Assembly: GCF_000719865.1 (NCBI RefSeq)
Contig: NZ_JOID01000004.1
Location: 190,443-254,442, forward strand
DNA from: Streptomyces albus subsp. albus
GTDB taxonomy: Bacteria; Actinomycetota; Actinomycetes; Streptomycetales; Streptomycetaceae
DNA: 64,000 bases
Direction: 5' to 3'
Within the stretch, counting starts at the first letter, position 1. The number at the start of each line of letters is the position of its first letter. Shown piece by piece: positions 1 through 10,833 of the stretch. Under the pieces are notes generated by a model, which did no database searches, was not told the DNA's origin, and saw only the letters and a list, made by a program, of their open reading frames with translations. The position numbers and the translations under genes are program-made.

Positions 1-1219
1 CCTCCGCGACGGGAGCGGGTATGTCCCCCGCCCGACCGGCCCGGGGTGTGGTCAGAAGCCGGCGGCCCCGCTCCGGTGTGACGACCGGCCCGAGCAGTGG
101 ATCCCCGAGCAGGCCGAAGGGGGCCAGATGGTCCTCCCGGTACGGCTCCCACCGCGGGACCGCCGCCGCGAGGATCCGCCAGGCGCCGTCCGTGTCACCC
201 CATCGCGCCAGCTCCCTGGCCTTCTTGACCGCCTGCCCGAAGGGGCCGGGTGAGCTGTATTCGTAGGTGCGCTGCCTGATCCGTGCCAGGACGGCCGCGG
301 CCCGCTCCCGGTCCGCCGCGTAGTCCTCCGTCACCGGGCCGAGCACCAGGGTGTCGTGTGTCCGGCGGTCGCGCAGGTGGTTGAGCACCTTCAGGGGCAG
401 CACCTCGCCCGCGTACAGCGGATCGTCCATGCGCGGGTCGACCGGTACCCAGCCACGCCCACCGTCGAGCAGTGCCCGGAGCTGAGAGGCCAGCAGACCG
501 GCACGCGGCCGGCCGAACTCCGCCGCCTCGCCGAAGACGGCGAGCGCCGCGTCCAACTCGCCCCGCAGACAGGCCGACCGGGCCTCCTCCACCTGGGCGT
601 CGAGTCTCCGCGTCACGGAGTTCCCGAAGCCGGGGTGACCGCCGCCCAGGCTGTAGAACTCCTTGTACATGTCCTCCATGAACGCGCGGAACGAGCCGTA
701 TCGCTCCGGCCGATCGCCGCCCCACCCGTGGTACACGTACACCGCCCACTCCCCGTCGGCGCCCACGTCACCCGGGTCGAGCAGCACATCCGTCATGTCC
801 GAGTCGAGCGACAACTGCAGCGCCCGGCCCCACATGCCGGCAAGGACGACCTCCTCCTCGGCCGGGTCCTCGCCGAGGTTCTCCTCGTACATCGGCCGCA
901 GATCGTACGGGTCGCCGTAGGGCGCGATGTCCTCCGCCCCGGCCAGCAGATGAACGAAGCCACCCGCATGCCGCCAGCCGTCCGATGTCTCCAGGAAGGA
1001 GCACAGGGACGGCGGCAGCGGCGCCGCGATGCCCAGTGCCCGGACCCGCTCCTCCAGAGCCGCCATCCGCGCCGGACCGGCCGGGGCGAATCCCAGCCAA
1101 CGGTTCCGCACGATCTCCTCGTCCAGCTCCTGGAACTCCTCCGGATCCTCCGCGGCCCGCGCTTCCAGCCATTCCTCGCTCCACCGCTTGAGCAGCGGCC
1201 CCCACTCGGCGTTCCCCAT
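1..1219 (-). CDS. SMI1/KNR4 (SUKH) family protein, C-terminus outside window
   Basis: Reading the minus strand from the ATG at 1219 gives 406 uninterrupted codons running off the left edge. Residues ~40-80 (ALEERVRALG...PLPPSLCSFLETSDGW) match the SMI1/KNR4 signature of a short helix, then PLPPS, then an (S/T)xGW turn. The middle is acidic with many Trp and Tyr; the C-terminal half looks helical. SUKH proteins are often immunity proteins against polymorphic toxins, but larger Streptomyces members like this one are frequently solitary, and no toxin gene is adjacent in the visible part. Function beyond the fold is unknown. It is divergent from the membrane-protein gene at 1550. Confidence 0.8.
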   Translation of the reverse strand, partial: MGNAEWGPLLKRWSEEWLEARAAEDPEEFQELDEEIVRNRWLGFAPAGPARMAALEERVRALGIAAPLPPSLCSFLETSDGWRHAGGFVHLLAGAEDIAPYGDPYDLRPMYEENLGEDPAEEEVVLAGMWGRALQLSLDSDMTDVLLDPGDVGADGEWAVYVYHGWGGDRPERYGSFRAFMEDMYKEFYSLGGGHPGFGNSVTRRLDAQVEEARSACLRGELDAALAVFGEAAEFGRPRAGLLASQLRALLDGGRGWVPVDPRMDDPLYAGEVLPLKVLNHLRDRRTHDTLVLGPVTEDYAADRERAAAVLARIRQRTYEYSSPGPFGQAVKKARELARWGDTDGAWRILAAAVPRWEPYREDHLAPFGLLGDPLLGPVVTPERGRRLLTTPRAGRAGDIPAPVAE

Positions 1220-1549
1220 GCGCACCACCCTGGCATCCGCCACCGACAGCGGAGCGCACGACTCACCCCCGCGCCCCAGGCGCGGCACGACCCCCGGGAC
1301 CCGGAACCCGGCACCCCACGCACCCGGCACCGGCCCCGGACCTTCCGGCACCGGCACCGGGGAACTTCCGGGAGCTCCGACCGGGCAACGCGCCGAAGGC
1401 CGAAGGCCGAAGGCGGAATGCCGAACACCGAACACCCGATGCCGGGCAGCTCGGCCGGCCCGGGTGCCGGCAGGCGGGACGCATCCCGCCGCGGCCACCG
1501 CTCCGGCTGCCGGAGGAACCGTGCCCGGCTGCCCGGCGTGATCAGGGAC
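1220..1549. other. Intergenic region with a 7-mer tandem repeat
   Basis: This gap separates the divergent SUKH and membrane-protein genes. It is GC-rich and low in complexity, with CGGCACCGG-like runs around 1305-1370 and three perfect copies of the heptamer GCCGAAG at 1392-1412. I see no clear promoter hexamers or RNA gene. Confidence 0.6.
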
Positions 1550-2476
1550 ATGACGCAGAAGCGGGAAGCGGCGCGACGCGCCATCGGCCACCTGGTGGCC
1601 GTCTGGCTGGCCGGATGCGCCCTGACCGGCATGCAGGTGACGGCCGTACTCGCCATGCTCTTCTCCGGCGGAGCGCCTCTGCTCACGGCCGTTCTCGCCT
1701 TCGTGGTGCTGCTGGCGGTGGCCGTGCTCGCGGTGCTCGGATCCGCCGTCCGCACGATGGTGCCGCTCATGCGCGGGCGGGGTGGTCTGTGGGCCTGGAC
1801 GGCGAGCGTCTATGCGCTCGGCACGGCCGCCGCGTCCGGAGTCACTGTGGTGAGTATCCAGATCGACCGCCTGGACGGCATCAGTTTGCTCTACCCGGCC
1901 GGGGGCGCCTGCTACGCGATCGCGGCCGCGCTCTTCCTGCCCGGCGTCCGCGTCAAGCTGGGTGCCGCCGGAGCGGCGGCGGCTCTCGCCGCGGGCGTGG
2001 CGTACGCCGCCTGGGCGGCCGCGCAGCCGCCCACGCTCGGCGAGTGGATCAGCGCCAACGGCGTGGACCGGGGCATGCTCCGGGTCGGCGACCCGCCGCC
2101 GGGGTACACCCTGCGCGGCGTGGGCGCGAGCGAGGACGGCTTCGGTGCCCATTACGGGGGGCCGCACGCCGAGCCGCTGCGTCTCGGCGTGGAACGGGCG
2201 GGGCACGAGACCCGGCGCGTCGACGCGCGCGATTGCCCGGTGCCCCGCGGCGACCCGATCCGCTGCACGGACGACGGCGGAGGCCGCCAACTGCGCGTCT
2301 ACGAGGGGGACCACGAGCGCTGGGAGCTGCGTCTGCGCCGTGACGGCCTGGTGTACACCGTGTCCGGGGACGGCTCCCCGACCGATCCGTCCGCGGCCCG
2401 CCACATCCTGTCGACGCTCAGGCCGGCGACCGGCACCGAACTCGCCGGCCTGGTGGAGTTGCCGATGCGGCGATGA
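1550..2476 (+). CDS. Membrane protein with four TM helices and an exported C-terminal domain
   Basis: A 308-aa protein. About four hydrophobic segments fill residues ~14-180 (for example AVLAFVVLLAVAVLAVLGSA), followed by a hydrophilic C-terminal domain of ~120 residues with two Cys (DCPVP and RCTDD) that probably lies outside the membrane. I recognise no family. ATG 1550 directly precedes a KREAAR cytoplasmic start and gives a sensible topology; GTG 1538 is an alternative. Longer upstream extensions of this frame overlap the opposite SUKH gene and look non-coding. The pentapeptide-repeat gene follows after 48 bp. Confidence 0.65.
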   Translation: MTQKREAARRAIGHLVAVWLAGCALTGMQVTAVLAMLFSGGAPLLTAVLAFVVLLAVAVLAVLGSAVRTMVPLMRGRGGLWAWTASVYALGTAAASGVTVVSIQIDRLDGISLLYPAGGACYAIAAALFLPGVRVKLGAAGAAAALAAGVAYAAWAAAQPPTLGEWISANGVDRGMLRVGDPPPGYTLRGVGASEDGFGAHYGGPHAEPLRLGVERAGHETRRVDARDCPVPRGDPIRCTDDGGGRQLRVYEGDHERWELRLRRDGLVYTVSGDGSPTDPSAARHILSTLRPATGTELAGLVELPMRR

Positions 2477-2524
2477 CAGCGAGGGGAATCCACCCCGGCC
2501 GAGGCTCAAGGTGACGGCGCCGTC

Positions 2525-3181
2525 GTGGCAGCACACATCCGGGGCCACCGATCCGCGGCGGACGGCGACCAGTTGACGGACCCCGTACACGGTGGCGGAG
2601 ACCCCTCGCCGACGTTCCTGCCCGAGGATCTCAAGGCGGCGTTGTCCGTCATCGCCAGGCGGCCGGAACGGCACCTCTCCGACGAGTGGGTCGATCTGCG
2701 CAGCATGGACTTCCGGGGAGCGGATCTGCGTGAGGCGGATCTGCGGGCCGCGGACCTGAGGGAGACCACGTTCGAAGGGACCAGCCTTCGCGGCGCTGTG
2801 TTGAGCAAGGCGGATCTCCGCAGGGCGAATCTCCGGTTCGCCGACCTCAAGGGCGCCGATCTGCGCGGTGCGGATCTCAGAGGCGCCGACCTTCAGGCCG
2901 CGGACCTCGAGGCGGCCAGCCTCCGGGAAGCCAAGCTCACCGGTGCCACGCTCCGCGGGGCGAGCTTCTTGTACACGGATCTCGGCGACGCCGACCTCAT
3001 GTACGCGGACTTGAGAGAGGCAGACCTCGCCGTGACCAACGGGAAGTCGGAGTACGGATACCTGGAACCCGCCCAGGTGGCCAAGGCGCGCGTCCACCGG
3101 TCGACACGGCTGCCGGCGGCGGTGGCCGGAAAGGCCGTGGTCCTGCGGCGGATCGAGATGTCCGAGACGGGCAACCGGTGA
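2525..3181 (+). CDS. Pentapeptide-repeat protein
   Basis: A 218-aa protein. Residues ~60-165 are almost continuous A(D/N)LXX pentapeptides (GADLR, EADLR, AADLR, FADLK and similar), which fold as a right-handed quadrilateral beta-helix. The segment before them (LKAALSVIARRPERHL) resembles Streptomyces pentapeptide proteins that normally carry N-terminal membrane helices; those are absent here. Some family members mimic DNA and bind gyrase, most are uncharacterised, and nothing in the context assigns a role. Start is GTG 2525; internal starts are possible. Confidence 0.8.
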   Translation: MAAHIRGHRSAADGDQLTDPVHGGGDPSPTFLPEDLKAALSVIARRPERHLSDEWVDLRSMDFRGADLREADLRAADLRETTFEGTSLRGAVLSKADLRRANLRFADLKGADLRGADLRGADLQAADLEAASLREAKLTGATLRGASFLYTDLGDADLMYADLREADLAVTNGKSEYGYLEPAQVAKARVHRSTRLPAAVAGKAVVLRRIEMSETGNR

Positions 3182-3447
3182 GCGCACTGGGCCGGCGGCG
3201 CCCCGGCGGGCGGCGGCCGGGGCACTGAACGGTCGTCCCCAGGCGGAAGCCGGCCCGGGTGCGCCCGGGACCGCGCGCGGCTCGTCATCATCGCCTGCGA
3301 GAGCGGACTGGCGGAGCGCGGGACGCCGTCGTGACCACAACCCCGCCGCCGCAGCACCCCTCTGCCCGCGGGTGAACGAGGGGACGCTGCCGCGCCGCCC
3401 CCCTAATCCGCTCGGCGGCACACGGCGGCACACGGCAGAGTGGCCCC
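3182..3447. other. Intergenic region, no recognised element
   Basis: A 266-bp GC-rich stretch between the pentapeptide and nucleotidyltransferase genes. I see no convincing promoter, operator or terminator in it. Confidence 0.5.
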
Positions 3448-4254
3448 GTGGACGAACGAGGACTGGACCGCGACGGAACGATCGCACGCGAAGGCGCACT
3501 CGCCCGGGTGCCGCCGGCGTTCGTCCCCGTCGTCGACGCCGCCCGCGCCCACATCGCCGAGACGTTCGGCAGCACGCGCCTGCACAGCGCCTACCTCTAC
3601 GGCAGCGTCCCCCGTGGCACCGCCATCCCCGGAGTTTCCGACCTCGACCTCCAACTCGCCCTCCGCGACGAGCCGACCGAGGCCGACCGTGCCGACGCGC
3701 AAGCGATCGAGGCGGCACTCGACCGCGCGTTCCCGCAGATCGACGGCGTCGGGATCCTGCTGGCCGGCACGCGGCTCCTGCTCAGCGACATCGAGCGTCA
3801 CGACGCCGGGTTCTTCATCGCCTGCCTCTGCACCCCGCTGCTGGGCCCCGACCTCGCGGAACGACTGCCCCGTTACCGGCCCACGGCTCTGCTCGCGCGG
3901 GAGACCAACGGTGACCTCGCCCGCGTGCTTCCGCGCTGGCGTGCCGCGGCGGCCGAAGCCACCACGGACGCCGATCGCCGGACCCTCGGCCGTGTCGTCG
4001 GCCGCCGCACCGTCCGCACGGGATTCACCCTGGTCATGCCCCGGTGGGGCGGCTGGACCAGTGACCTCGACCGGTCCGCCGAACTCTTCGGCCGCTACTA
4101 CCCGCGGCGCGCCCGGCAGATGCGTGCCGCCGCGTCCCTCGGCCGTGCCCCCTCACCGGACCCGGCGGTGCTCGGCATGCTCATCGACGACCTCGGCCCG
4201 TGGCTCGCGGCCGAATACACAGCCGTGCACGGCGAGAAGGCCCCGCGTCCCTGA
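3448..4254 (+). CDS. Nucleotidyltransferase-domain protein (aminoglycoside nucleotidyltransferase-like fold)
   Basis: A 268-aa protein. Residues ~50-70 (LYGSVPRGTAIPGVSDLDLQ) contain the Pol-beta-type nucleotidyltransferase motif GSxxxG...SDLD, where the two Asp residues normally bind metal. The C-terminal ~110 residues are helical and may hold the substrate-binding part. The fold is shared by aminoglycoside adenylyltransferases, MNT-type antitoxins and uncharacterised enzymes. No HEPN partner is adjacent, so a MNT/HEPN toxin-antitoxin role is not supported. Start is GTG 3448. It lies just upstream of the scarred region at 4255-5024. Confidence 0.75.
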   Translation: MDERGLDRDGTIAREGALARVPPAFVPVVDAARAHIAETFGSTRLHSAYLYGSVPRGTAIPGVSDLDLQLALRDEPTEADRADAQAIEAALDRAFPQIDGVGILLAGTRLLLSDIERHDAGFFIACLCTPLLGPDLAERLPRYRPTALLARETNGDLARVLPRWRAAAAEATTDADRRTLGRVVGRRTVRTGFTLVMPRWGGWTSDLDRSAELFGRYYPRRARQMRAAASLGRAPSPDPAVLGMLIDDLGPWLAAEYTAVHGEKAPRP

Positions 4255-4389
4255 CGGGCGGCCCACGCCACGCCACGGCCCGGGCCTGTTCGGCGACCAC
4301 GGATCCTGCGGATGCCCGGCCGGGGGGCCCGCCCGCCGGCGGGACGCGTCGGCAGCCGATGCCCGTTCACACCCGCGCGGTTGTCCGGC

Positions 4390-4460
4390 CGGCGGGCCGG
4401 TCCGACGGCCAGCCGGTCCGACGGTCCGCCGGTCAGCCGGAGCGCCGGTCAGCCGGTCGG
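4390..4460. repeat. Degenerate CCGGTC(C/A)GxC short tandem repeats
   Basis: A run of imperfect 8-9 bp units built on CCGGTCMG lies between the nucleotidyltransferase gene and the truncated DUF6223 gene. The same GGTCAGCC unit recurs as three perfect copies at 46949-46972. It directly overlaps the end of the DUF6223 remnant. Confidence 0.5.
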
Positions 4461-4637
4461 CACGCTGCCCCGGGTGCGGGACAGGGCCGTGCCGCCGAGG
4501 ACGGTGGAGACCAGTCCCAGCACCAGGGCCACGAAGGCCCCGCCCAGCCCGTTGCCGGTGCCGAGACCGCCGTCCGCTGTGGCGGCGAACAGCCCGCCGA
4601 GGGCCATGGCGATCGGCCCCGCGGTCAGGGCCACCTC
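4449..4637 (-). pseudogene. DUF6223-family membrane protein, N-terminus lost
   Basis: The minus frame 4634-4449 reads two membrane segments with GxxLGG motifs (GPIAMALGGLFAATADG and GGAFVALVLGLVSTVLGG). This matches the C-terminal half of the small DUF6223 membrane proteins common in Streptomyces. The family is normally ~110-120 aa with four helices; here only ~61 residues remain. Upstream of ~4637 the frame turns into sequence antisense to the histidine-kinase remnant. The break point coincides, within a few bases, with the break in the plus-strand kinase, so one deletion or inversion probably cut both. The recognition is from memory of the family. Confidence 0.6.
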
Positions 4638-5024
4638 CCCGAACTGGTGGAGCGGGCGGGCAGGGCGGGCCTGGAGGCGTCACTGACGATCGAGGGGCAA
4701 CGGCAGGACGTACCGGCCGCGGTGGGCCGGACCGTCTACCGGATCGTCCAGGAGTCGCTGACGAACATCGCCCGGCACGCCGCCGCCGCGACGGCCTCGG
4801 TCCGGATCGACTGCGGCCCGGACGTCCTCGCGGTCCGCGTCGACGACGACGGCGAGGCCACCCCGGACGCCGCCCCGGTGCCCGGCGTCGGGCTGCTCGG
4901 GATGCGCGAACGCGTCACCGCCCTCGGCGGCCGGCTGCGCGCGGAGCCGCGCAGCGGGGGCGGCTTCACCGTGCGGGCCGAACTGCCCGTGGAACTGCCC
5001 GTGGACCGGGCGCCGGCGCCGTGA
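4632..5024 (+). pseudogene. Sensor histidine kinase remnant (C-terminal HATPase only)
   Basis: From 4632 the plus frame reads LPELVERAGRAGLEASLTIE, then VYRIVQESLTNIARHA (N box) and GVGLLGMRERVTALGGRL (G box). This is the GHKL ATPase end of a NarL-type two-component kinase. Family members are ~380-450 aa; the sensor, membrane helices and DHp phospho-acceptor helix are missing. No start codon or RBS precedes it sensibly. Its stop overlaps the response-regulator start (GTGA at 5021-5024), so the original operon order is intact on this side. It cannot act as a kinase if read as sequenced. Confidence 0.8.
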
Positions 5025-5704
5025 TCCGCGTCCTGCTGGTCGACGACCAGCCGCTCGTGCGCAGCGGATTCCGCGCGCTCCTCGACCTGGAGGACGACAT
5101 CGAGGTCGTGGGCGAGGCCGGCGACGGCCGGGAGGGCCTGGCCCTCGCGGGGGAGCAGCTGCCCGATGTCGCGCTCGTCGACATCCAGATGCCGGTCATG
5201 GACGGCATCGAGGCGACCCGGCGCATCGCCGCCGACCCGGCCCTGGCCCGGACGCACGTCGTGATCCTCACCAACTACGGCATGGACGAGTACGTCTTCC
5301 ACGCGCTGCGCGCGGGCGCCGCCGGATTCCTCGTCAAGGACATCCTGCCGGAGGACCTGCTGCACGCGGTGCGCGTGGCCGCCCGCGGCGACGCCCTGCT
5401 CGCCCCGTCCCTCACCCGCAAGCTGATCAACCGGTACGTCTCCCAGCCGTTGCCCGGCAGCCCGGGCGGCGCCGGCCTGGAGGAGCTGACCAACCGGGAG
5501 CGCGAGGCCGTCGCCCTGGTCGCCCGGGGCCTGTCCAACGACCAGATCGCGGAGCACATGGTGATCAGCTCGCTGACCGCGAAGACCCACGTCAACCGGG
5601 CCATGACCAAGCTCCGCGCCCGCGACCGCGCCCAGCTCGTCGTCCTCGCCTACGAATCGGGCCTGGTCACTCCGCGGAGCTCCGGAGGACAGCGGGGAGA
5701 ATAA
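5021..5704 (+). CDS. NarL/FixJ-family response regulator (orphaned from its kinase)
   Basis: A 227-aa protein. The N-terminal receiver domain starts VLLVDDQP, has the phospho-acceptor Asp in VALVDIQMPVMDG and the conserved Lys in FLVKDILPED. The C-terminal LuxR-type HTH (LTNREREAVALVARGLSNDQIAEHM, in part) binds DNA. GTG 5021 overlaps the kinase stop, which points to translational coupling with a kinase that is now truncated. It may therefore be silent or driven by another phosphodonor. Its targets are unknown. Confidence 0.85.
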   Translation: MIRVLLVDDQPLVRSGFRALLDLEDDIEVVGEAGDGREGLALAGEQLPDVALVDIQMPVMDGIEATRRIAADPALARTHVVILTNYGMDEYVFHALRAGAAGFLVKDILPEDLLHAVRVAARGDALLAPSLTRKLINRYVSQPLPGSPGGAGLEELTNREREAVALVARGLSNDQIAEHMVISSLTAKTHVNRAMTKLRARDRAQLVVLAYESGLVTPRSSGGQRGE

Positions 5705-5743
5705 TGATAGGTGCAACTATGATAGCTGTACCTATCATAGTTG
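5704..5743. promoter_or_regulatory. Triple ATGATAG operator/promoter upstream of the ATPase gene
   Basis: An AT-rich island in very GC-rich DNA. CAACTATGATAG (5714-5725) and CTATCATAGTTG (5732-5743) form a perfect 12-bp inverted repeat with a 6-bp spacer. ATGATAGGT (5704-5712) is also inverted relative to ACCTATCAT (5730-5738). Overall there are three ATGATAG half-sites, two direct and one inverted. A good RBS (GGAGG, 5746-5750) follows. It probably serves as operator and promoter for the ATPase gene; the binding factor is not identifiable here. Confidence 0.7.
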
Positions 5744-5759
5744 ACGGAGGTGTTGTGGG

Positions 5760-7226
5760 GTGGTCAAGCCGGAGCGGTTGTTCGCGCGGGACGCCGAGTG
5801 GCGGGAGCTGGACGGCTTCGCGGCGTCGGAGCAGCAGGGTGCCTCGCTGGGGCTTGTATACGGGCGGCGGCGGCAGGGGAAGACGCTGATGCTGGAGCTG
5901 CTGGCGCGCGAGTCGGGAGGGTTTCTCTTCGCGGCGACGCAGCAGAGCGAGGCACAGAACCTTGCTGATCTGGGCTCGGCGTACTCGGCGTTCCGCGGAC
6001 TGCGGCGGCCGGTGGTGTTCGCCGACTGGCGGGACGCGCTGGACGAGCTGCTGCGGATCGGTGAGGACACCCCGCTGCCGGTGGTGATCGACGAGTTTCC
6101 GTATCTGGTGTCGGCGTCCCCCGCCCTGCCCTCCTACCTGCAGCAGGCTCTCAGCCCGCTGAGCCATGCCAAGGAGCACACCAGGACCCGGCTGATCCTC
6201 TGCGGCAGCGCGCTGACCACGATGGCGCAGCTGCTGGGCGGAGGCGCCCCGCTGCGAGGGCGGGCGAGCATGGAGCTGGTGGTCCGGCCCTTCCGGTTCC
6301 GGGAGGCGGCCGCCTTCTGGGGCGTGGAGGACGACCCGGAGCTGGCGTTCCGGCTGCACGCGCTGGTGGGCGGAACCCCGGCGTACAAGGAAATGTGCGG
6401 GGGCGCGGGGCCATCGGACCTGGCGGACTTCGACCCATGGGTGGCCCGTCGGCTGCTCAACCCGGCATCGGCCATGTTCCGTGAGGGCGGGCTGTTGCTG
6501 CGCGAGGAGCCGTCGATCTCGGACCCGACCTCGTACGCGGCGATCCTGGCGGCGGTCAGCGCCGGACACCACCGCAGATCCGAGATCGCGGGCGTGCTGG
6601 GGCGGCCGAGCAGCGCGCTGGCGCACCTGCTCGCCGGGCTTCAGGCCATCGGTCTGCTGGAGCAGGTCCAAGACGCCATAAGGGACAAGCGCAGTGTTTT
6701 CCGGGTAGCCGAGCCCGCGGTGCGGCTGCACCAGCTGTTGATCCAGCGGCACGAGCCGGAGTTGGTCGTGGGGCGGGCCGACCGGGTGTGGGCGGACAAC
6801 GCCGACACTGTCGCCGGGAAGATCTACGGCCCGCACTTCGAGGAGCTGGCCCGCCAATGGTGCTTCGAACACGCCGCGCCGGAGAGCCTGGGCGGCCGGG
6901 CGACCTGGGTGCGTCCGACCGAGATCGCCTGCCGGGAGCACCGGCGTGGGCACGAACTGGATCTCGTAGTGGCGGAATCGCCGGCGTTCGGGCCGGAGCG
7001 GATCACCGCGATCGGCGAGGCCAAGGGGACCGTCACCCCGGTCGGCCTTCCGCAGTTGGAACGTCTGGAACATCTGCGCGGACTGCTGCCCAGCGCCCGG
7101 GTGGGGGCCCTGCCCAAGCTTCTGCTCTTCGCCCGCTCCGGCTTCACCGGGGACCTCCGCCGCGAGGCCGGACGGCGGGGCGACGTCGAGCTCGTCGACC
7201 TGCGGCGGATGTACCGGGGAGAGTGA
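5760..7226 (+). CDS. AAA ATPase with DUF234-type C-terminus (archaeal-type ATP-binding protein)
   Basis: A 488-aa protein. It starts with ERLFARDAEWRELD, followed by the Walker A region YGRRRQGKTLMLELL (residues ~37-52), Walker B PVVIDEFPYLV near residue 105, and a sensor-like ILCGSALTTM. The middle is a winged-helix (HRRSEIAGVLGRPSSALAHLL). The C-terminal ~150 residues hold a DUF234/PD-(D/E)XK-like region with EIACREHRRGHELDLVV and IGEAKG. Such P-loop ATPases are widespread, often duplicated and functionally obscure; a role in mobile elements or stress has been suggested for archaeal relatives. GTG 5760 is chosen because GGAGG lies 9 bp upstream. Convergent with rox. Confidence 0.8.
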   Translation: MVKPERLFARDAEWRELDGFAASEQQGASLGLVYGRRRQGKTLMLELLARESGGFLFAATQQSEAQNLADLGSAYSAFRGLRRPVVFADWRDALDELLRIGEDTPLPVVIDEFPYLVSASPALPSYLQQALSPLSHAKEHTRTRLILCGSALTTMAQLLGGGAPLRGRASMELVVRPFRFREAAAFWGVEDDPELAFRLHALVGGTPAYKEMCGGAGPSDLADFDPWVARRLLNPASAMFREGGLLLREEPSISDPTSYAAILAAVSAGHHRRSEIAGVLGRPSSALAHLLAGLQAIGLLEQVQDAIRDKRSVFRVAEPAVRLHQLLIQRHEPELVVGRADRVWADNADTVAGKIYGPHFEELARQWCFEHAAPESLGGRATWVRPTEIACREHRRGHELDLVVAESPAFGPERITAIGEAKGTVTPVGLPQLERLEHLRGLLPSARVGALPKLLLFARSGFTGDLRREAGRRGDVELVDLRRMYRGE

Positions 7227-7533
7227 CGCGCGGGGAGGCGGGCGGAACGGACGAGCGGTGACAGGAGCCGCGGTGTCCGGGGATCCCGGCTCCGGGGGTC
7301 CGGGAGACCCGGGCCCGGGGGTCCGCCAGTGGCCGCCCAGGCCCGGCAGGCAGGTTCCGTCAGCCGTGCGGCCGAAGACTTCCGCCTCGGCCGGCCCCGC
7401 GGCGTTGACGGTTCCGTTGACGCACACCCCGCTCTCCTCGCCGCCGACGGGCACGCCGCGGGGCGGGGTGAAGCGGACGGAGGCCCGTGCGCGCCGACGA
7501 CCCCACGGCGGGCCGCCGGCCGCCGGAGCGCGC
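7227..7533. other. Intergenic region between convergent ATPase and rox genes
   Basis: A 307-bp GC-rich gap with CCCGGG/GGGTCC runs near 7275-7325. The minus frame around 7480-7340 reads a non-repetitive peptide (GTVNAAGPAEAEVFGRTADG) that could be a gene fragment, but it has no start, stop or family match I recognise. No definite terminator hairpin was found. Confidence 0.4.
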
Positions 7534-9627
<2,094 letters not shown>

Positions 9628-9666
9628 TCATTGCCGCCATGCCGGCCCGCTGCCAGGCTGAGCCGC

Positions 9667-10643
9667 ATGGAACCGCGACGCGTGGTCATCGTCCTCTTCG
9701 AGGGCGTGCAGAGCCTCGATGTGACGGGCCCCCTGGAGGTGTTCGCCGGCGCGGGCCCCCCCCGGCGGGGCGGCCGGACGCGTACCGGGTCACGACCGCC
9801 GGACTCGGCGGCGGACCGGTGCGCACGTGCAGCGGGCTGCGGCTCCTGCCGGACGACGACCTCGCCCGCGTCGGCGCGGTCCACACCCTCGTGGTGCCCG
9901 GCGGCCGCGGGACGGCCGATCCCGATCCGGCCGTGGTGCGGCGGATCGGCGAACTGGCGCCCGCGGCCGAGCGCGTCGTCTCGGTGTGCACGGGCGCCTT
10001 CCTGCTCGCCGGGGCCGGCCTGCTGGCGGGGCGCCGCGCCACGACGCACTGGGCGTACTGTGACGCGCTCGCCCGGCGCTTCCCGGACACCGACGTCACC
10101 TCCGAACCGATCTACGTCAGGGACGGGCCCATCGCCACCTCGGCCGGGGTCACGGCGGGCATCGACCTGGCCCTGGCGCTGGTCGAGGAGGACCTCGGCC
10201 GGGACGTCGCGCTGCTGGTGGCCCGGCACCTGGTGATGTTCCTCCGAAGGCCGGGCGGTCAGGCGCAGTTCAGCACGCAGCTGGCCGCCCAGCTCGCCGA
10301 ACGGCACCCGCTGCGCGAGGTCCAGCGGTGGATCGCCGAGCACCCGGACGGCGACCTCTCGGTCGACGCCCTCGCCGCCCGCGCCGCGCTGTCGCCGCGC
10401 CATTTCGCCCGCGCCTTCGCCGCCGAGGTCGGGACCACACCCGGACGCTACGTGGACGGGGTCCGGCTGGAGGCGGCCCGGCGGCTCCTGGAGGACACCG
10501 GCGACGGTATCGAGGAGGTCGCCCGGTCCTGCGGCTACGGCACCCCGGAGGCGATGCGGCGCGCCTTCGTCCGTGCCCTGGCCGTACCGCCCGCCGAGTA
10601 CCGGCGCCGCTTCCGCACCCACCGGACCGGCCGGGCCGGCTGA
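9667..10643 (+). CDS. GlxA-family AraC-type regulator, frameshifted at an 8-C run
   Basis: ATG 9667 opens RRVVIVLFEGVQSLDVTGPL, the DJ-1/PfpI-like start of GlxA regulators. After VFAGAGPP the homologous reading moves by one base: the rest (PDAYRVTTAGLGG onward, with SVCTGAFLLAGAGLL and a C-terminal AraC HTH, AARAALSPRHFARAF) lies in the next frame and ends at 10643. The switch falls in a run of eight Cs at 9756-9763; nine Cs would restore one ~325-aa protein. It is either a pseudogene, a slippage-variable gene or a sequencing error. Intact members sense small ligands and regulate neighbouring genes such as the DJ-1 gene downstream. Confidence 0.75.
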
Positions 10644-10826
10644 ACCGACGAACCGGCTGAACGCGCGGGCCCAGTCGAACTGGCCGAACCGGCCGCACCC
10701 ACCGAACCGGCCGCACCCACCGAACCGCCCGAACCCACCGAACCCACCGGACACGCCAACCGGCCGAACTTGCCGAATCACCGAATCCGCCGCAGCCGCC
10801 GAACCGGCTGAACCGGCTGAACCGAG
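10641..10826. repeat. Degenerate CCGAACCGG repeat tract
   Basis: About 185 bp built of imperfect 9-15 bp units containing CCGAACC (for example CCGAACCGGCCGCACCCA repeated twice near 10691-10725). It fills the gap between the GlxA-like and DJ-1 genes up to the RBS GAGGAGA at 10825. The tract is open in one frame but is simple repeat, not protein. Confidence 0.6.
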
Positions 10827-10833
10827 GAGAACG

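Noticed and set aside
356..1549. N-terminal extension of the membrane-protein frame back to 356
   Set aside because: It is antisense to the SUKH protein, which has a recognisable domain, and the peptide is low-complexity.
3448..4254. MNT/HEPN toxin-antitoxin role for the nucleotidyltransferase
   Set aside because: No HEPN gene is adjacent, and the protein is larger than typical MNT antitoxins.
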